Under the pieces are notes generated by a model. That model was not told the origin of the DNA, ran no database searches, and saw only the letters and a list, made by a program, of their open reading frames with translations. Made by a program: the position numbers and the translations under genes. Below are positions 9,313 through 17,806 of a DNA stretch of 64,000 nt, in pieces (within the stretch, counting starts at the first letter, position 1; each line of letters opens with the position of its first letter). Where the stretch lies: the NCBI RefSeq assembly GCF_006542275.1, contig NZ_CP041217.1, positions 3,085,501-3,149,500 on the forward strand. Reading direction: 5' to 3'. This DNA comes from Saccharibacillus brassicae (lineage in GTDB: Bacteria; Bacillota; Bacilli; Paenibacillales; Paenibacillaceae).

Positions 9313-9837
9313 TTACTCGACGCTTCGTCCGGACGCTGCCGCCCACGCCAACGCACGGTTTTCCAATTCGCCGACGTAAGCTTTTTTGGCAGGGCTGTAG
9401 CCGCTCGTGTCTGCGAAGCGGGCAGCCAGGTCGGCTTTGAGAGCGGCGTAAGCCCGGACTTCGTCCGGCGCGGCCCGCAGATAATCGCGAACGACCAGAT
9501 GGCGCGCGATATGCGGATTGCCTGCCTCGTAGAAGTGGAGATGATGCGTGCGCGCCTCGCCGCCTTTGCGGAACAAACGGCGGCCGGGGATGCCCCAGTC
9601 GCCCGCGGCGTCGTACCCGAGTTCGATCATGCGCCCGCTGCCGGCGTCGACGACCGTCAGGTCGCGGACGATCGCGATCATGTCGATGACCGGTTTGGCG
9701 CTCATGCCGGGCACCGACGTGCTGCCGAAATGCTCGAACCCGACGATTGTATCGCCGAACAAGGTGCGCAGAAACGCGGCTTCCTGTTCAAACTTCGTGA
9801 CCCACTGCGGATCGTAATCGGTCAGACGGACCTGCAT
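9313..9837 (-). CDS. GrpB family (UPF0157) nucleotidyltransferase-fold protein
   Basis: A 174-residue protein. The family signature is clear: the opening YDPQWVTKFEQE, then HFGSTSVPGMSAKPVIDM, and later HHLHFYEAG with a RDYLR segment. GrpB proteins have a nucleotidyltransferase-like fold and are often found alone; their substrate is not established. ATG at 9837 was chosen over upstream in-frame codons because AGGAGGAATC lies just before it and because the family starts at this point. It stands alone on the minus strand and converges with the helicase module. Confidence 0.88.
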   Translation of the reverse strand: MQVRLTDYDPQWVTKFEQEAAFLRTLFGDTIVGFEHFGSTSVPGMSAKPVIDMIAIVRDLTVVDAGSGRMIELGYDAAGDWGIPGRRLFRKGGEARTHHLHFYEAGNPHIARHLVVRDYLRAAPDEVRAYAALKADLAARFADTSGYSPAKKAYVGELENRALAWAAASGRSVE

Positions 9838-10011
9838 GGCGATTCCTCCTTTGCGATCGGGGCGGACCGGCAGTCGAACCGTCCGTCCCGCGATCTCTTT
9901 CGCAAGCTTCGACGGATCGGAGCAAAATTCCTGCCGCATTTGTGCCAAACGGACATATCCGGCAGTCAAGATGCGTCTAATATAAAAAAGGGATAGAAAG
10001 GAGGCGGTGTT

Positions 10012-10590
10012 TTGGCAGAGCGGGCGGGGGACAGGGGCAAGGCGGCGGACGGATCGGACGGAGAGCGCCTGATTGCCGAATGGTTCGAATCTTATTACGA
10101 GGACATTTATCAGTATTTGTATTTCATGCTGGGAGATCGGGGCGGTGAAGCGGAAGATATTTTGCAGGAAGTGTTTATTAAGGCATACCGGAATCTGCAT
10201 GCGTTCAAAGGACAATCTTCGCCCAAAACGTGGCTGACGGCCATCGCGCGGAACGCCGCTTTGGATGCGATGCGCCGCAGGCGCTGGGCGCTGACCGGTT
10301 TCGTATCCCACAAAGAGGACAAGGCGCCGCCGTCGGACGAGCCGGAACGAGCTTTGTTGACGGAAGAACGGCGCGCCCAAGTGCTGGGGCTGCTGGACGC
10401 GCTGAAGCCTGCACAGCGGGAAGTGATCTTTTTTCTGTATCAAAAAGAACGGAGTGTCAAAGAAACGGCCGCCCTGCTCGGCTGCAGCGAAGCGAGAGTG
10501 CGAACGACCAGCCACCGGGCGCTGCGCGTCCTGCGCAAGAACAGCGAATTTCAACAATGGATCGGGGGAGAAGCGAGCGATGGGGACTAA
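10012..10590 (+). CDS. ECF-type RNA polymerase sigma factor
   Basis: A 192-residue sigma-70 family protein. Region 2 spans about residues 22-92, with the typical EDILQEVFIKAYRN and WLTAIARNAALD segments. Region 4 spans about 128-180, with LKPAQREVIFFLY and a helix-turn-helix at TAALLGCSEARVRTTSHRAL. There is no sigma-1.1 or sigma-3 domain, as expected for an extracytoplasmic-function sigma factor. The start is TTG preceded by AAAGGAGGCGG; no in-frame ATG fits better. The 3' end overlaps the next gene by 11 bases, and that gene encodes a membrane-anchored protein that is probably its anti-sigma partner. The signal sensed is unknown. Confidence 0.9.
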   Translation: MAERAGDRGKAADGSDGERLIAEWFESYYEDIYQYLYFMLGDRGGEAEDILQEVFIKAYRNLHAFKGQSSPKTWLTAIARNAALDAMRRRRWALTGFVSHKEDKAPPSDEPERALLTEERRAQVLGLLDALKPAQREVIFFLYQKERSVKETAALLGCSEARVRTTSHRALRVLRKNSEFQQWIGGEASDGD

Positions 10591-11503
10591 CGGACCGAAG
10601 GGCGGAAACAGGCAGGAACCGGGCAGGGGGCTGATCGATATTCCGAAGCTGGATCCGCAGCGCAAAGAGCAGATTCGCAGCGGCATTCTGACCGGAATCC
10701 GTTCCTGGAAAAAGAGTGCAGAAGATCCGGTGCAGCCGCAGCCGCGCGGAATCCGGCGTCGACGGGTGCTGCTGGGGGGCGGATTGGGCCTGGCAGGGCT
10801 CGCGGCGGCGCTGAGCTTCCTGCTGCTTCAGACGACAGGAGATCCCTCTTCCGGATTGAACGTGGCAAGTCGGACGGAAAGCGCGATTGGCGAAGCAAGC
10901 AGCGGGGAGACGCCGGCATCCGGTGCGGCCGGTAACGAAGCGGTTCCGCAAGGGTTAGCGGCGCCGCTGCTGAGCTTGGGCTACGGGGAGTTTCGCGAGC
11001 GCTGGGAACAGGGTTCGAGCGCGGCCGGCGGCGAATTAACCGCCGTATCCGGCGAGGCAGAGGCGTATCTCGACAGTCTGCCGCATCTGGATGAATACCG
11101 TCAGGCTTTTGGCCGTCCGGAAAAAGGCTACCGGTATGCGGCATGGAGCAATCGCGACGACGGCCGCCTGCGCGAAATCACGTTTTGGCTCGGTCCTTCG
11201 ACGAGCGGCCGGAACCCGGACCCGTCCGATACGGCTGTAATTCGTTATGTGACGGACGTGCTTCAGCCCGACCTGACGGATACGGAGAGAGAGCGGATAC
11301 TGAACGAGCTGCGTTTTCGCGACTTCGAGCGAAAAGGCGGATCGCGAATGTCCGGGAACGAGAAGCTGCTCTACACGCTTGATCGAAGCGGCGAGCGCCA
11401 ATATTTGACCGTCACCTTTTTGCGCGAACCGGAACAGCCGGACGAACTGGGCATCTGGCAGGACAAACTGCTTGATATCGTGCGAGAGGAAAATGGGACG
11501 TAG
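10580..11503 (+). CDS. Putative membrane-anchored anti-sigma factor
   Basis: A 307-residue protein with a charged N-terminal cytoplasmic part (about 1-60), one membrane segment at about 64-82 (LLGGGLGLAGLAAALSFLLL) and an extracellular domain of over 200 residues. It overlaps the ECF sigma gene by 11 bases, the usual layout for a sigma/anti-sigma pair. No zinc-binding HxxxCxxC of the ZAS class is visible, so the anti-sigma role rests on context and topology. The ATG at 10580 has GGGGGAG upstream. The outer domain contains repeated short charged motifs but no enzyme signature I recognise. Confidence 0.7.
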   Translation: MGTNGPKGGNRQEPGRGLIDIPKLDPQRKEQIRSGILTGIRSWKKSAEDPVQPQPRGIRRRRVLLGGGLGLAGLAAALSFLLLQTTGDPSSGLNVASRTESAIGEASSGETPASGAAGNEAVPQGLAAPLLSLGYGEFRERWEQGSSAAGGELTAVSGEAEAYLDSLPHLDEYRQAFGRPEKGYRYAAWSNRDDGRLREITFWLGPSTSGRNPDPSDTAVIRYVTDVLQPDLTDTERERILNELRFRDFERKGGSRMSGNEKLLYTLDRSGERQYLTVTFLREPEQPDELGIWQDKLLDIVREENGT

Positions 11504-11581
11504 AAGAGAGGTGCGGAAAACGACAGGCATAGCAGGATCATAACCATATGTTTAAAAAATGTATGGACCGGATCTTGAAAC

Positions 11582-11619
11582 GAATAATGTTCGGGAAAAA
11601 TCGATTATTCTTCTTTTTA
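11582..11619 (+). terminator. AT-rich terminator after the anti-sigma gene
   Basis: GAATAAT and ATTATTC form a 7-bp stem around a 15-base loop, followed by a T-rich run at 11611-11619. Confidence 0.5.
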
Positions 11620-11674
11620 TAATGGGATGGGTGTAGATTTCGAGTTGAAAAGCGAATGATTTCACGAAATATGC

Positions 11675-11703
11675 TTGACTCCGTCTCTGCGTTTGGATAT
11701 GAT
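11675..11703 (+). promoter_or_regulatory. Sigma-A type promoter for the guanine riboswitch transcript
   Basis: The -35 TTGACT (11675-11680) and -10 TATGAT (11698-11703) are separated by exactly 17 bases, about 40 bases before the riboswitch. Confidence 0.75.
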
Positions 11704-11747
11704 GGTTTTGTTGAAAAGCGAACAATTCCATCACTTATCATATAATC

Positions 11748-11815
11748 ATTCGTATATTCCCGGAGATAAGGTTCGGGAGTCTCTACCAGGGAACCGTAAA
11801 GTCCCGGCTACGGAT
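11748..11815 (+). promoter_or_regulatory. Purine (guanine-type) riboswitch aptamer
   Basis: P1 is ATTCGTA (11748-11754) with TACGGAT (11809-11815). Between them are the conserved J1/2 and loop words of purine aptamers, ATATTCCCGGAGATAAGG, GGGAGTCTCTACC and ACCGTAAA. The specificity position in J3/1 is C (GGCTACGG), which in characterised members selects guanine over adenine. It precedes the FAD-dependent enzyme gene. Confidence 0.9.
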
Positions 11816-11856
11816 AGGATGCTTTTCGCATACCTGCCGTCAGCCGGGCTTTTTTG
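11803..11856 (+). terminator. Riboswitch-controlled terminator
   Basis: CCCGGCT and CGG of the aptamer 3' arm can pair with CCG and AGCCGGG at 11838-11848, followed by CTTTTTT. Because the left arm is part of the aptamer, aptamer and terminator folds compete, as in known guanine OFF switches. Confidence 0.75.
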
Positions 11857-11946
11857 CGCGTTTGGGACCTTGTCCGCTGCCGCCGCCCGCCATGCTGCCG
11901 AAATCCGAAGCACGTATGCGTCCACCCGAGGAGGAGACTATCCATC

Positions 11947-13464
11947 ATGACCGATTCCCTGACTTTCGAAAATATCGAACGCAATGCCGCAGAGTCCAAT
12001 CGATACGACTGCATTATCGTCGGTGCGGGTCCGGCCGGCATTTTTGCCAGCTACGAACTGACGCGCCAGGCGCCCGACTGGAAAGTGCTGCTCGTCGACA
12101 AAGGCCACGATATTTACAAACGCCGCTGCCCGATTCTGGAAAATAAAGTCCAGTTCTGTCCGCCTGCCGCGGGGCGCAAAGAGTTTGCGGGCTGCCTGCC
12201 GGCCTGCTCGATCACGGCGGGCTTCGGCGGTGCGGGCGCGTACAGCGACGGCAAGTTCAATATTACGACGGAATTTGGCGGCTGGATGACCGATTACCTC
12301 GCGCCTTCGCAGGTGCTCGACCTGATTCAGTACGTCGATTCCATCAATCTGGAGCACGGCGCGACCGAATCGATCACCGACCCGACGACCGATACGATCC
12401 GCGACATCGAGCAAAAAGCGTATTCGGCCGGGCTCAAGCTGCTGCGCGCTCAGGTTCGCCATCTTGGCACGGAGCAGAATCTGGAGATTCTGAAGTCCAT
12501 TTTCGAATACCTCAAACCGCGCGTCGAGATGAAATACAAGGCGGAAGTCGACGACCTGATTACGGTAAAAGAAGGCGGAGAGCACACGGTCACGGGCATT
12601 CGTCTCAAAAACGGAGAAGAATACCACGCGCCGCGCGTCATGATCGCGCCGGGACGCGACGGTTCGGCCTGGCTGGCGGACGTGTTCAAAAAGCGCCGCC
12701 TGAAGCTGACCAACAACCAGGTCGACGTCGGCGTGCGCGTCGAGACGTCCGACGTCGTTATGCGCCAGATCAACGAGCATCTGTACGAAGGCAAATTCGT
12801 GTTCAATACGTCGGTCGGCACGCGGGTCCGGACGTTCTGCAGCAACCCGTCCGGCCACGTCGTGGTGGAGAATCACAGCGGCGTCATGGCGGCGAACGGC
12901 CACTCGTACAAAGACCCGGCTCTCGGTTCGCGCAACACGAACTTCGCGCTGCTCGTCTCGCACAAGTTTACCGAGCCGTTCGACAAGCCGAACGAATATG
13001 CCCGCGAGATCTGCGAACGCGCCAACGATCTGTCGAGCGGCGGCGTCATCGTCCAGAAGTATGGCGACATCCTGCGCGGACGCCGCTCCACGCCGGACCG
13101 GATTCGCGAAGGTTTCCTCGAACCGACGCTGAAGGAAGCCGTGCCGGGCGACCTCGGATTGGTGCTGCCCTACAACACGATGAAGAGTCTGATCGAAATG
13201 GTGGAGGCTTTGGAAAAAGTAACGCCGGGCATCGCGTCCGAACATACGCTGTTCTACGGCGTCGAAGCGAAATTCTACTCCGCCCGTCCGAAGCTGGACG
13301 AGACGCTTGAGACCGAGATCCACGGTCTGTACTGCGGCGGCGACGGCGCGGGCATCACGCGCGGCCTGGCCCAGGCCGGCGCGGCGGGCGTGCACGTCGC
13401 TCGCGGCATGGTGAAGAAAGCCGCAGCGGGCGGCCGTCCGGCTGCGGAGCGGACGCTGGCTTAG
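11947..13464 (+). CDS. FAD/NAD(P)-dependent oxidoreductase (COG2509-like)
   Basis: A 505-residue flavoprotein. The dinucleotide-binding motif IIVGAGPAGIFASYEL starts near residue 21, and the C-terminal FAD-contact region reads YCGGDGAGITRGLAQAGAAG. Cysteines occur in the CPILENKVQFCPP and CLPACS segments, typical of this uncharacterised 'NAD(FAD)-utilizing dehydrogenase' family. The substrate is unknown. ATG at 11947 is preceded by GAGGAGGAG; the frame is open further upstream, but that would run into the riboswitch terminator. A guanine riboswitch controls it, which suggests a link to purine metabolism, although the family itself has no proven purine role. Confidence 0.88.
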   Translation: MTDSLTFENIERNAAESNRYDCIIVGAGPAGIFASYELTRQAPDWKVLLVDKGHDIYKRRCPILENKVQFCPPAAGRKEFAGCLPACSITAGFGGAGAYSDGKFNITTEFGGWMTDYLAPSQVLDLIQYVDSINLEHGATESITDPTTDTIRDIEQKAYSAGLKLLRAQVRHLGTEQNLEILKSIFEYLKPRVEMKYKAEVDDLITVKEGGEHTVTGIRLKNGEEYHAPRVMIAPGRDGSAWLADVFKKRRLKLTNNQVDVGVRVETSDVVMRQINEHLYEGKFVFNTSVGTRVRTFCSNPSGHVVVENHSGVMAANGHSYKDPALGSRNTNFALLVSHKFTEPFDKPNEYAREICERANDLSSGGVIVQKYGDILRGRRSTPDRIREGFLEPTLKEAVPGDLGLVLPYNTMKSLIEMVEALEKVTPGIASEHTLFYGVEAKFYSARPKLDETLETEIHGLYCGGDGAGITRGLAQAGAAGVHVARGMVKKAAAGGRPAAERTLA

Positions 13465-13540
13465 GATCGGCCGGGTTGAGCGGCCGGCCGATCGAGCCGC
13501 TTGGGCCGGGCAAGCCGGGTCGGGCAGGACCGGGCACAAG

Positions 13541-13600
13541 GCCGGGTAAGACCATGCAAGACCATGCATGGCCATGTAAGACCGGGTAAGACCATGCAAG
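13541..13600. repeat. Three tandem 20-bp repeats
   Basis: Units built from GGGTAAGACCATGCAAG and ACCATGCATGGCCATGTAAG follow one another; the first and third copies differ at one base. It lies directly after the FAD gene and before its terminator, without a coding function that I can see. Confidence 0.7.
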
Positions 13601-13660
13601 GTCGCCCGGCAAGATCCGTTCGGCCGGCCGAAGCGGTCTCGGCAGCCGGAACGAAGGCGA

Positions 13661-13705
13661 AAAGGCCCGAATCCCTACAAACACATAGGGATTCGGGCCT
13701 TTTTG
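13661..13705. terminator. Strong bidirectional terminator
   Basis: AAAGGCCCGAATCCCTA pairs perfectly with TAGGGATTCGGGCCTTT around an 8-base loop, with A- and T-runs on both sides. Confidence 0.9.
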
Positions 13706-13832
13706 TGATGAATTTGTCGTTGGCGCTGGCGAACGGGTTCCCGCGGCTGAACGGATTCCTTCGGCTGAAGGCCAACCGGCAAAAGGAACGGCGAATTCGC
13801 AGCCGTTTCCCGCCTTCGCGACCGCTAGCAGA

Positions 13833-14018
13833 AATAGCTGCGCCAGAGCATCTATTTCCCCCAATTCGCGCCCAAAATCGCAAATAGCTGCGCTACTACA
13901 TCTATTTGCCCGCTGAAGCCCAAACTTCGGCGGAAACACGCCAATTAGATGTATTCCTGCACCTATTTGCACAGGGACAAATTTTGCAGACGAAATAACT
14001 GCAGTTTCGCAGTTATTT
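13833..14018. repeat. Quadruple-palindrome intergenic element, copy B
   Basis: Palindromic 25-bp units begin at 13833, 13883, 13944 and 13994, giving the same 50, 61 and 50 bp spacing as copy A at 8876. The sequence family is the same: AATAGCTGCG...ATCTATTT for units 1-2 and the reverse form for 3-4. Unit 3 reversed shares GTGCAGGAAT and CATCTA with unit 3 of copy A. It lies between the convergent FAD and peptide-transporter ATPase genes. Confidence 0.85.
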
Positions 14019-14147
14019 CGCCGCCGGCATGTCGTCGGCTGCGGATAAGGCGCCCGAGACGTTCGCCGCCGCCGAAGCCTCATGCGAAGCACTCGCTTCC
14101 GCAGCTCGCCGCAGACTTTCGTACGTCTTGCACCGCCACCTTACGCC

Positions 14148-14271
14148 GTCCTCGTACCCGCGACTCGTCACCATCGCCGGCTTTTCGCCTCACGCCGTCC
14201 TCGTACCAGCGACTCGTCACCATCGTCGGCTTGTCGCCTCATGCCGGTCCTCGTACCAGCGACTCGTCACC
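14148..14271. repeat. Two and a half tandem copies of a 49-50 bp repeat
   Basis: GTCCTCGTACC begins units at 14148, 14197 and 14247; each contains GCGACTCGTCACC. The third copy is incomplete. It ends about 28 bases before the stop codon of the minus-strand ATPase gene. Confidence 0.85.
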
Positions 14272-14298
14272 GCGAACCCCACGCCGCCGCCCTACCCG

Positions 14299-16164
14299 TC
14301 AATCGCCCGCCAATTCCGCCGTTCCTGCCGGCATCGCCACCCAATGCCCCGGCGATACTTCGACGAGCGCGGAGCCTTCCAGCCCGTACTTGTCTTCGCG
14401 CGTATCTTCTTCCATCAGGACGCGCTTTTTCTTCGCTTCGATCGCCGGATCGGGGACCGGGATGGCGGCCAGCAGCGACTTCGTGTACGGATGCTGAGGG
14501 TTGCTGTACAATTCTTCGCTTTCGGCCAGTTCGACGATTTTGCCGGCGTACATGACCGCAACGCGGTCGCTGATGTGCTTGACCATCGACAAATCATGCG
14601 CGATAAACAGATACGTCAGGCCGAGCTTCTGCTGGAGGTCTTCCAGCAGCGTCACGATCTGTGACTGGATCGACACGTCCAGCGCGGACAGCGGTTCGTC
14701 GCAGACGATGAACTTCGGTTCGACCGCGAGCGCGCGGGCGATGCCGATCCGCTGGCGTTGGCCGCCGGAAAATTCGTGCGGGTAACGCAGCGCGAACGCC
14801 GGATCGAGGCCAACCATCTCCAGCAGTTCCTCGACGCGGGCGCGGCGCTGGACCGGATTTTGCGACAAGCCGTGCACGTCCATCGCTTCGCCGATAATGT
14901 CCAGAATTTTGAGCCGCGGATTGAGCGAAGCATACGGGTCCTGGAAAATCATCTGCATCTCGCGGCGCATCAGCTTCATCTCTTTCGGCGATAGCCGGTT
15001 GACGGCCATGCCGCGGTACAGCACGTCGCCGCTCGTCGGCTCGTGCAGGCGCAGAATCGCACGCCCGGTCGTCGATTTGCCGCTGCCGGATTCGCCGACC
15101 ATGCCGAGCGTCTCGCCTTCGCGGATAAAAAAGCTGATATCGTTGACGGCGCGCAGCGTCCGGCCTTTGCCGAGATTGAAATGCTGCTGCAGCGAGCGGA
15201 CTTCGAGCAGGGGGCGATCCTCGGGAAGCGCTGGCGTCCCGCCGCCCTGTTCCGTCAGGCGGCCTTCGACATGCCGTTCGGCTCCGTCCGCTGCCGCTCC
15301 TGCCAAGCCGCCACTTGCCCCGCCGGCTTCTCCGACCGAAGCACCCGCCCGTACCCGCTTGGGCTTTTTCGGTTCGTCCAGCCGCGGTAGGGCGTTGAGC
15401 AGCTTTTTCGTGTACGGATGCTGCGGATTCGCGAACAGGTCGGCCGTGCGGCCTTCTTCGACGATCTCGCCGCTTTTCATGACGACGACGCGGTCGCACA
15501 TGCCGGCGACGACGCCGAGATCGTGCGTGATCAGGACGATCGACGTGCCGAACTTTTCCTGCATCTGCTTCATGACGTTCAGGATCTGCGCCTGGATCGT
15601 GACGTCGAGCGCGGTCGTCGGTTCGTCGGCGATCAGCAGCGACGGCCGGCAGGCGAGGGCGATCGCGATCATCGCGCGCTGGCGCATGCCGCCGGAGAAC
15701 TCGTGCGGATATTGGTTGAAGCGGGTCTGCGGATCGCGGATACCGACAAGCTTGAGCATTTCGACCGCTTCTTCGCGGGCTTCGCGCTTGGAGATTTTGC
15801 GGTGTTTGCGCAGCGTCTCGGCGATCTGCTCGCCGATGCGCAGTGTCGGATTGAGCGACGTCATCGGGTCCTGGAAGATCATGCCGATCTCTTTTCCCCG
15901 GATCTGTTCCATTTCTTTTCTCGTTTTCTGCGCCAGATTTTGTCCCAGAAACAGGATTTCCCCGCTGTTGACGCGCGCGGAAGCTTCCGGCAGCAGCCGC
16001 ATGATCGCCCGGGCCGTGACGCTTTTGCCGCTGCCCGACTCGCCGACGATGCCGAGCGTTTCCCCTTTGTGCAGGTCGAAGCTGACTCCCCGGACCGCTG
16101 CGGTCTCCGTTTCGCGTGCCGCGAAGGATACGCGCAAATTGCTGACTTGCAACAGTTTCTCCAT
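14299..16164 (-). CDS. Oligopeptide/dipeptide ABC transporter, fused double ATPase
   Basis: A 621-residue protein with two complete ABC ATPase domains joined by an Ala/Gly-rich linker (about 265-315). Domain 1 has Walker A GESGSGKS at 41-48, signature FSGGMRQR and Walker B LLIADEP. Domain 2 has Walker A GESGSGKST near 355, FSGGQRQR and FIVCDEP. Each is followed by the oligopeptide-type C-terminal segment (NPQHPYTK), the arrangement seen in DppD-DppF or GsiA-like fusions. It would power the permeases encoded divergently from 16345. The start ATG has only a weak GGGGG site, and a TATAAT-like -10 for this strand may lie inside the divergent spacer. ATP hydrolysis is expected at both sites, since all motifs are intact. 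Confidence 0.92.
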   Translation of the reverse strand: MEKLLQVSNLRVSFAARETETAAVRGVSFDLHKGETLGIVGESGSGKSVTARAIMRLLPEASARVNSGEILFLGQNLAQKTRKEMEQIRGKEIGMIFQDPMTSLNPTLRIGEQIAETLRKHRKISKREAREEAVEMLKLVGIRDPQTRFNQYPHEFSGGMRQRAMIAIALACRPSLLIADEPTTALDVTIQAQILNVMKQMQEKFGTSIVLITHDLGVVAGMCDRVVVMKSGEIVEEGRTADLFANPQHPYTKKLLNALPRLDEPKKPKRVRAGASVGEAGGASGGLAGAAADGAERHVEGRLTEQGGGTPALPEDRPLLEVRSLQQHFNLGKGRTLRAVNDISFFIREGETLGMVGESGSGKSTTGRAILRLHEPTSGDVLYRGMAVNRLSPKEMKLMRREMQMIFQDPYASLNPRLKILDIIGEAMDVHGLSQNPVQRRARVEELLEMVGLDPAFALRYPHEFSGGQRQRIGIARALAVEPKFIVCDEPLSALDVSIQSQIVTLLEDLQQKLGLTYLFIAHDLSMVKHISDRVAVMYAGKIVELAESEELYSNPQHPYTKSLLAAIPVPDPAIEAKKKRVLMEEDTREDKYGLEGSALVEVSPGHWVAMPAGTAELAGD

Positions 16165-16226
16165 TTTTCACAGGCCCCCGTTATGTATTCCATTATATTC
16201 CATGACCAAAAATGTTTTCGGATGTC

Positions 16227-16256
16227 TTGACTTTAGGAGACAAACAACCCTAAAAT
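16227..16256 (+). promoter_or_regulatory. Candidate promoter for the peptide permease operon
   Basis: TTGACT (16227-16232) and TAAAAT (16251-16256) are spaced by 18 bases, about 90 bases upstream of the first permease gene. Confidence 0.5.
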
Positions 16257-16344
16257 ACGACTATAAATACGAGTATATCCATCGGAATTAAATGAGTCAT
16301 TAAACGGATTATACATTTGCAACGTTTTAGGAGGCAAGTTTTTT

Positions 16345-17787
16345 ATGGATATAGCTCGTAAAAATCAACGTTCGCCGTGGCAGCTGCCCGTCGGGCGACT
16401 CTATCGCAAGATGCTGGGCATTCCCGGTTACCGGTTCTGGCTGCTGCTGCTCGGGGCTCCCGTCAACCTGATCGTGCTTGCCGTATGGCTTGCGCGGCGC
16501 GGCAGCGGGGGATACGCGGCTCTGCGGGCTTCGGTGCTGGAAGAACTTCGGCAGTCGGGTTGGGAAAAAGAACTCAAGGAAGACTTCGCGCGGCAGTTGG
16601 CGGAGAAGCAGCGCTTTTTCAAGCAGCCCACGAATGCCAAAGAGACCGAACGCGAAGTTCATCGCCGGGCCGAAGAACGGCTGCAGGCCCGGGCCGACGA
16701 GATTACGGCCGAACGGGCGCGCAGCGGCGGCGTGGCGCGCAGCGATTACGCGGCGACGTTCGAATCGCTGATCGGCTATCCGGTCTTCGCGGTGCCGGCG
16801 GCGATCCTGGGACTGCCGATGGTTGCTTTGATGCTGCTGTACGCCAACGCGTACACGAAATACATATTCGAACGGCTGCTCATGACGCTGTTCGTGGTCG
16901 TGGGCGTGTCGGCCCTGGTCTTTAGCATTTTGCATCTGTCTCCGATGAATCCCGCCGCCAACATTCTCGGCGAGACGGCTACCGCCGAGCAGATCGATAC
17001 GTTTAACCGGATCTACGGACTGGATCGGCCGTATCTGGCCCAGCTCTGGGACAATATCCGCGGCGTGCTGACGCTTGATCTGGGCAAATCGTTCGCCGGC
17101 AACGAAGACGTCGCTTCGACGATTCTGCGCAAATTCCCGGTCACGCTGACGCTCGCGTCGGTCTCGCTGGTACTGGCGCTGCTGGTGGCGCTGCCGATCG
17201 GCATCCTGTCCGCGGCGCGCCGGGGTTCCTGGCTCGATTACAGCTTCATGTTCATCGCGCTGATCGGCTTGTCCATCCCGAACTTCTGGCAGGGCCTCGT
17301 GTTCATACTCGGCTTCTCGATCAAGCTCGGCTGGCTGCCGGCGACGTACACGCCGGGCAATCTGTTATCGTTCATCATGCCGGTCGTCGTGCTCGGCACG
17401 GGCCTGACGGCGGCGGTGGCGCGGATGACGCGCTCTTCGACGCTTGAGGTCATGAACGAAGATTACATTCTGACCGCCAAAGCCAAAGGGCTCGGGCGCA
17501 GCACCGTATTAATGAAGCATACGGTACGCAACGCGCTCATTCCGATCGTGACCGTGGTCGGCCTCCAGTTCGGCGGGATGCTGGGCGGAGCGGCCATCAC
17601 GGAGAAAGTGTTCAACATCAGCGGCCTCGGCAGCTACATCGTCGACAAGCAGTTCGTGCCGGACATTCCGGCCGTCATGGGCGGCGTCGTCTATACGGCG
17701 ATCGCGATCTCGCTCGTCAACGTCATCATCGACGTCATGTACGCGTTCATCGATCCGAGAATCCGGACCAAGATGAAGCAATATTAG
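16345..17787 (+). CDS. Oligopeptide ABC transporter permease, DppB/OppB type, with N-terminal extension
   Basis: A 480-residue membrane protein. The canonical OppB-type permease starts near residue 173 ([21 protein letters not shown]) and keeps the family words LSPMNPA, YGLDRP, LDLGKSF and the ATPase-coupling loop TAKAKGLG. In front of it are about 170 extra residues: a membrane segment near 31-50, a charged helical stretch (about 55-125) likely to form a coil, and a second membrane segment near 147-168. Usual OppB proteins have about 305-340 residues. The start has AGGAGG upstream. It is the first gene of an operon with the second permease and the binding protein; the fused ATPase is divergent. 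Confidence 0.9.
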   Translation: MDIARKNQRSPWQLPVGRLYRKMLGIPGYRFWLLLLGAPVNLIVLAVWLARRGSGGYAALRASVLEELRQSGWEKELKEDFARQLAEKQRFFKQPTNAKETEREVHRRAEERLQARADEITAERARSGGVARSDYAATFESLIGYPVFAVPAAILGLPMVALMLLYANAYTKYIFERLLMTLFVVVGVSALVFSILHLSPMNPAANILGETATAEQIDTFNRIYGLDRPYLAQLWDNIRGVLTLDLGKSFAGNEDVASTILRKFPVTLTLASVSLVLALLVALPIGILSAARRGSWLDYSFMFIALIGLSIPNFWQGLVFILGFSIKLGWLPATYTPGNLLSFIMPVVVLGTGLTAAVARMTRSSTLEVMNEDYILTAKAKGLGRSTVLMKHTVRNALIPIVTVVGLQFGGMLGGAAITEKVFNISGLGSYIVDKQFVPDIPAVMGGVVYTAIAISLVNVIIDVMYAFIDPRIRTKMKQY

Positions 17788-17806
17788 ACAAAGGGGGACA
17801 TGCGAA

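Noticed and set aside
14019..14664. Plus-strand frames through the 49-50 bp repeats
   Set aside because: They are Ser/Arg/Pro-rich, lack a ribosome site, and continue as antisense of the peptide-transporter ATPase gene.
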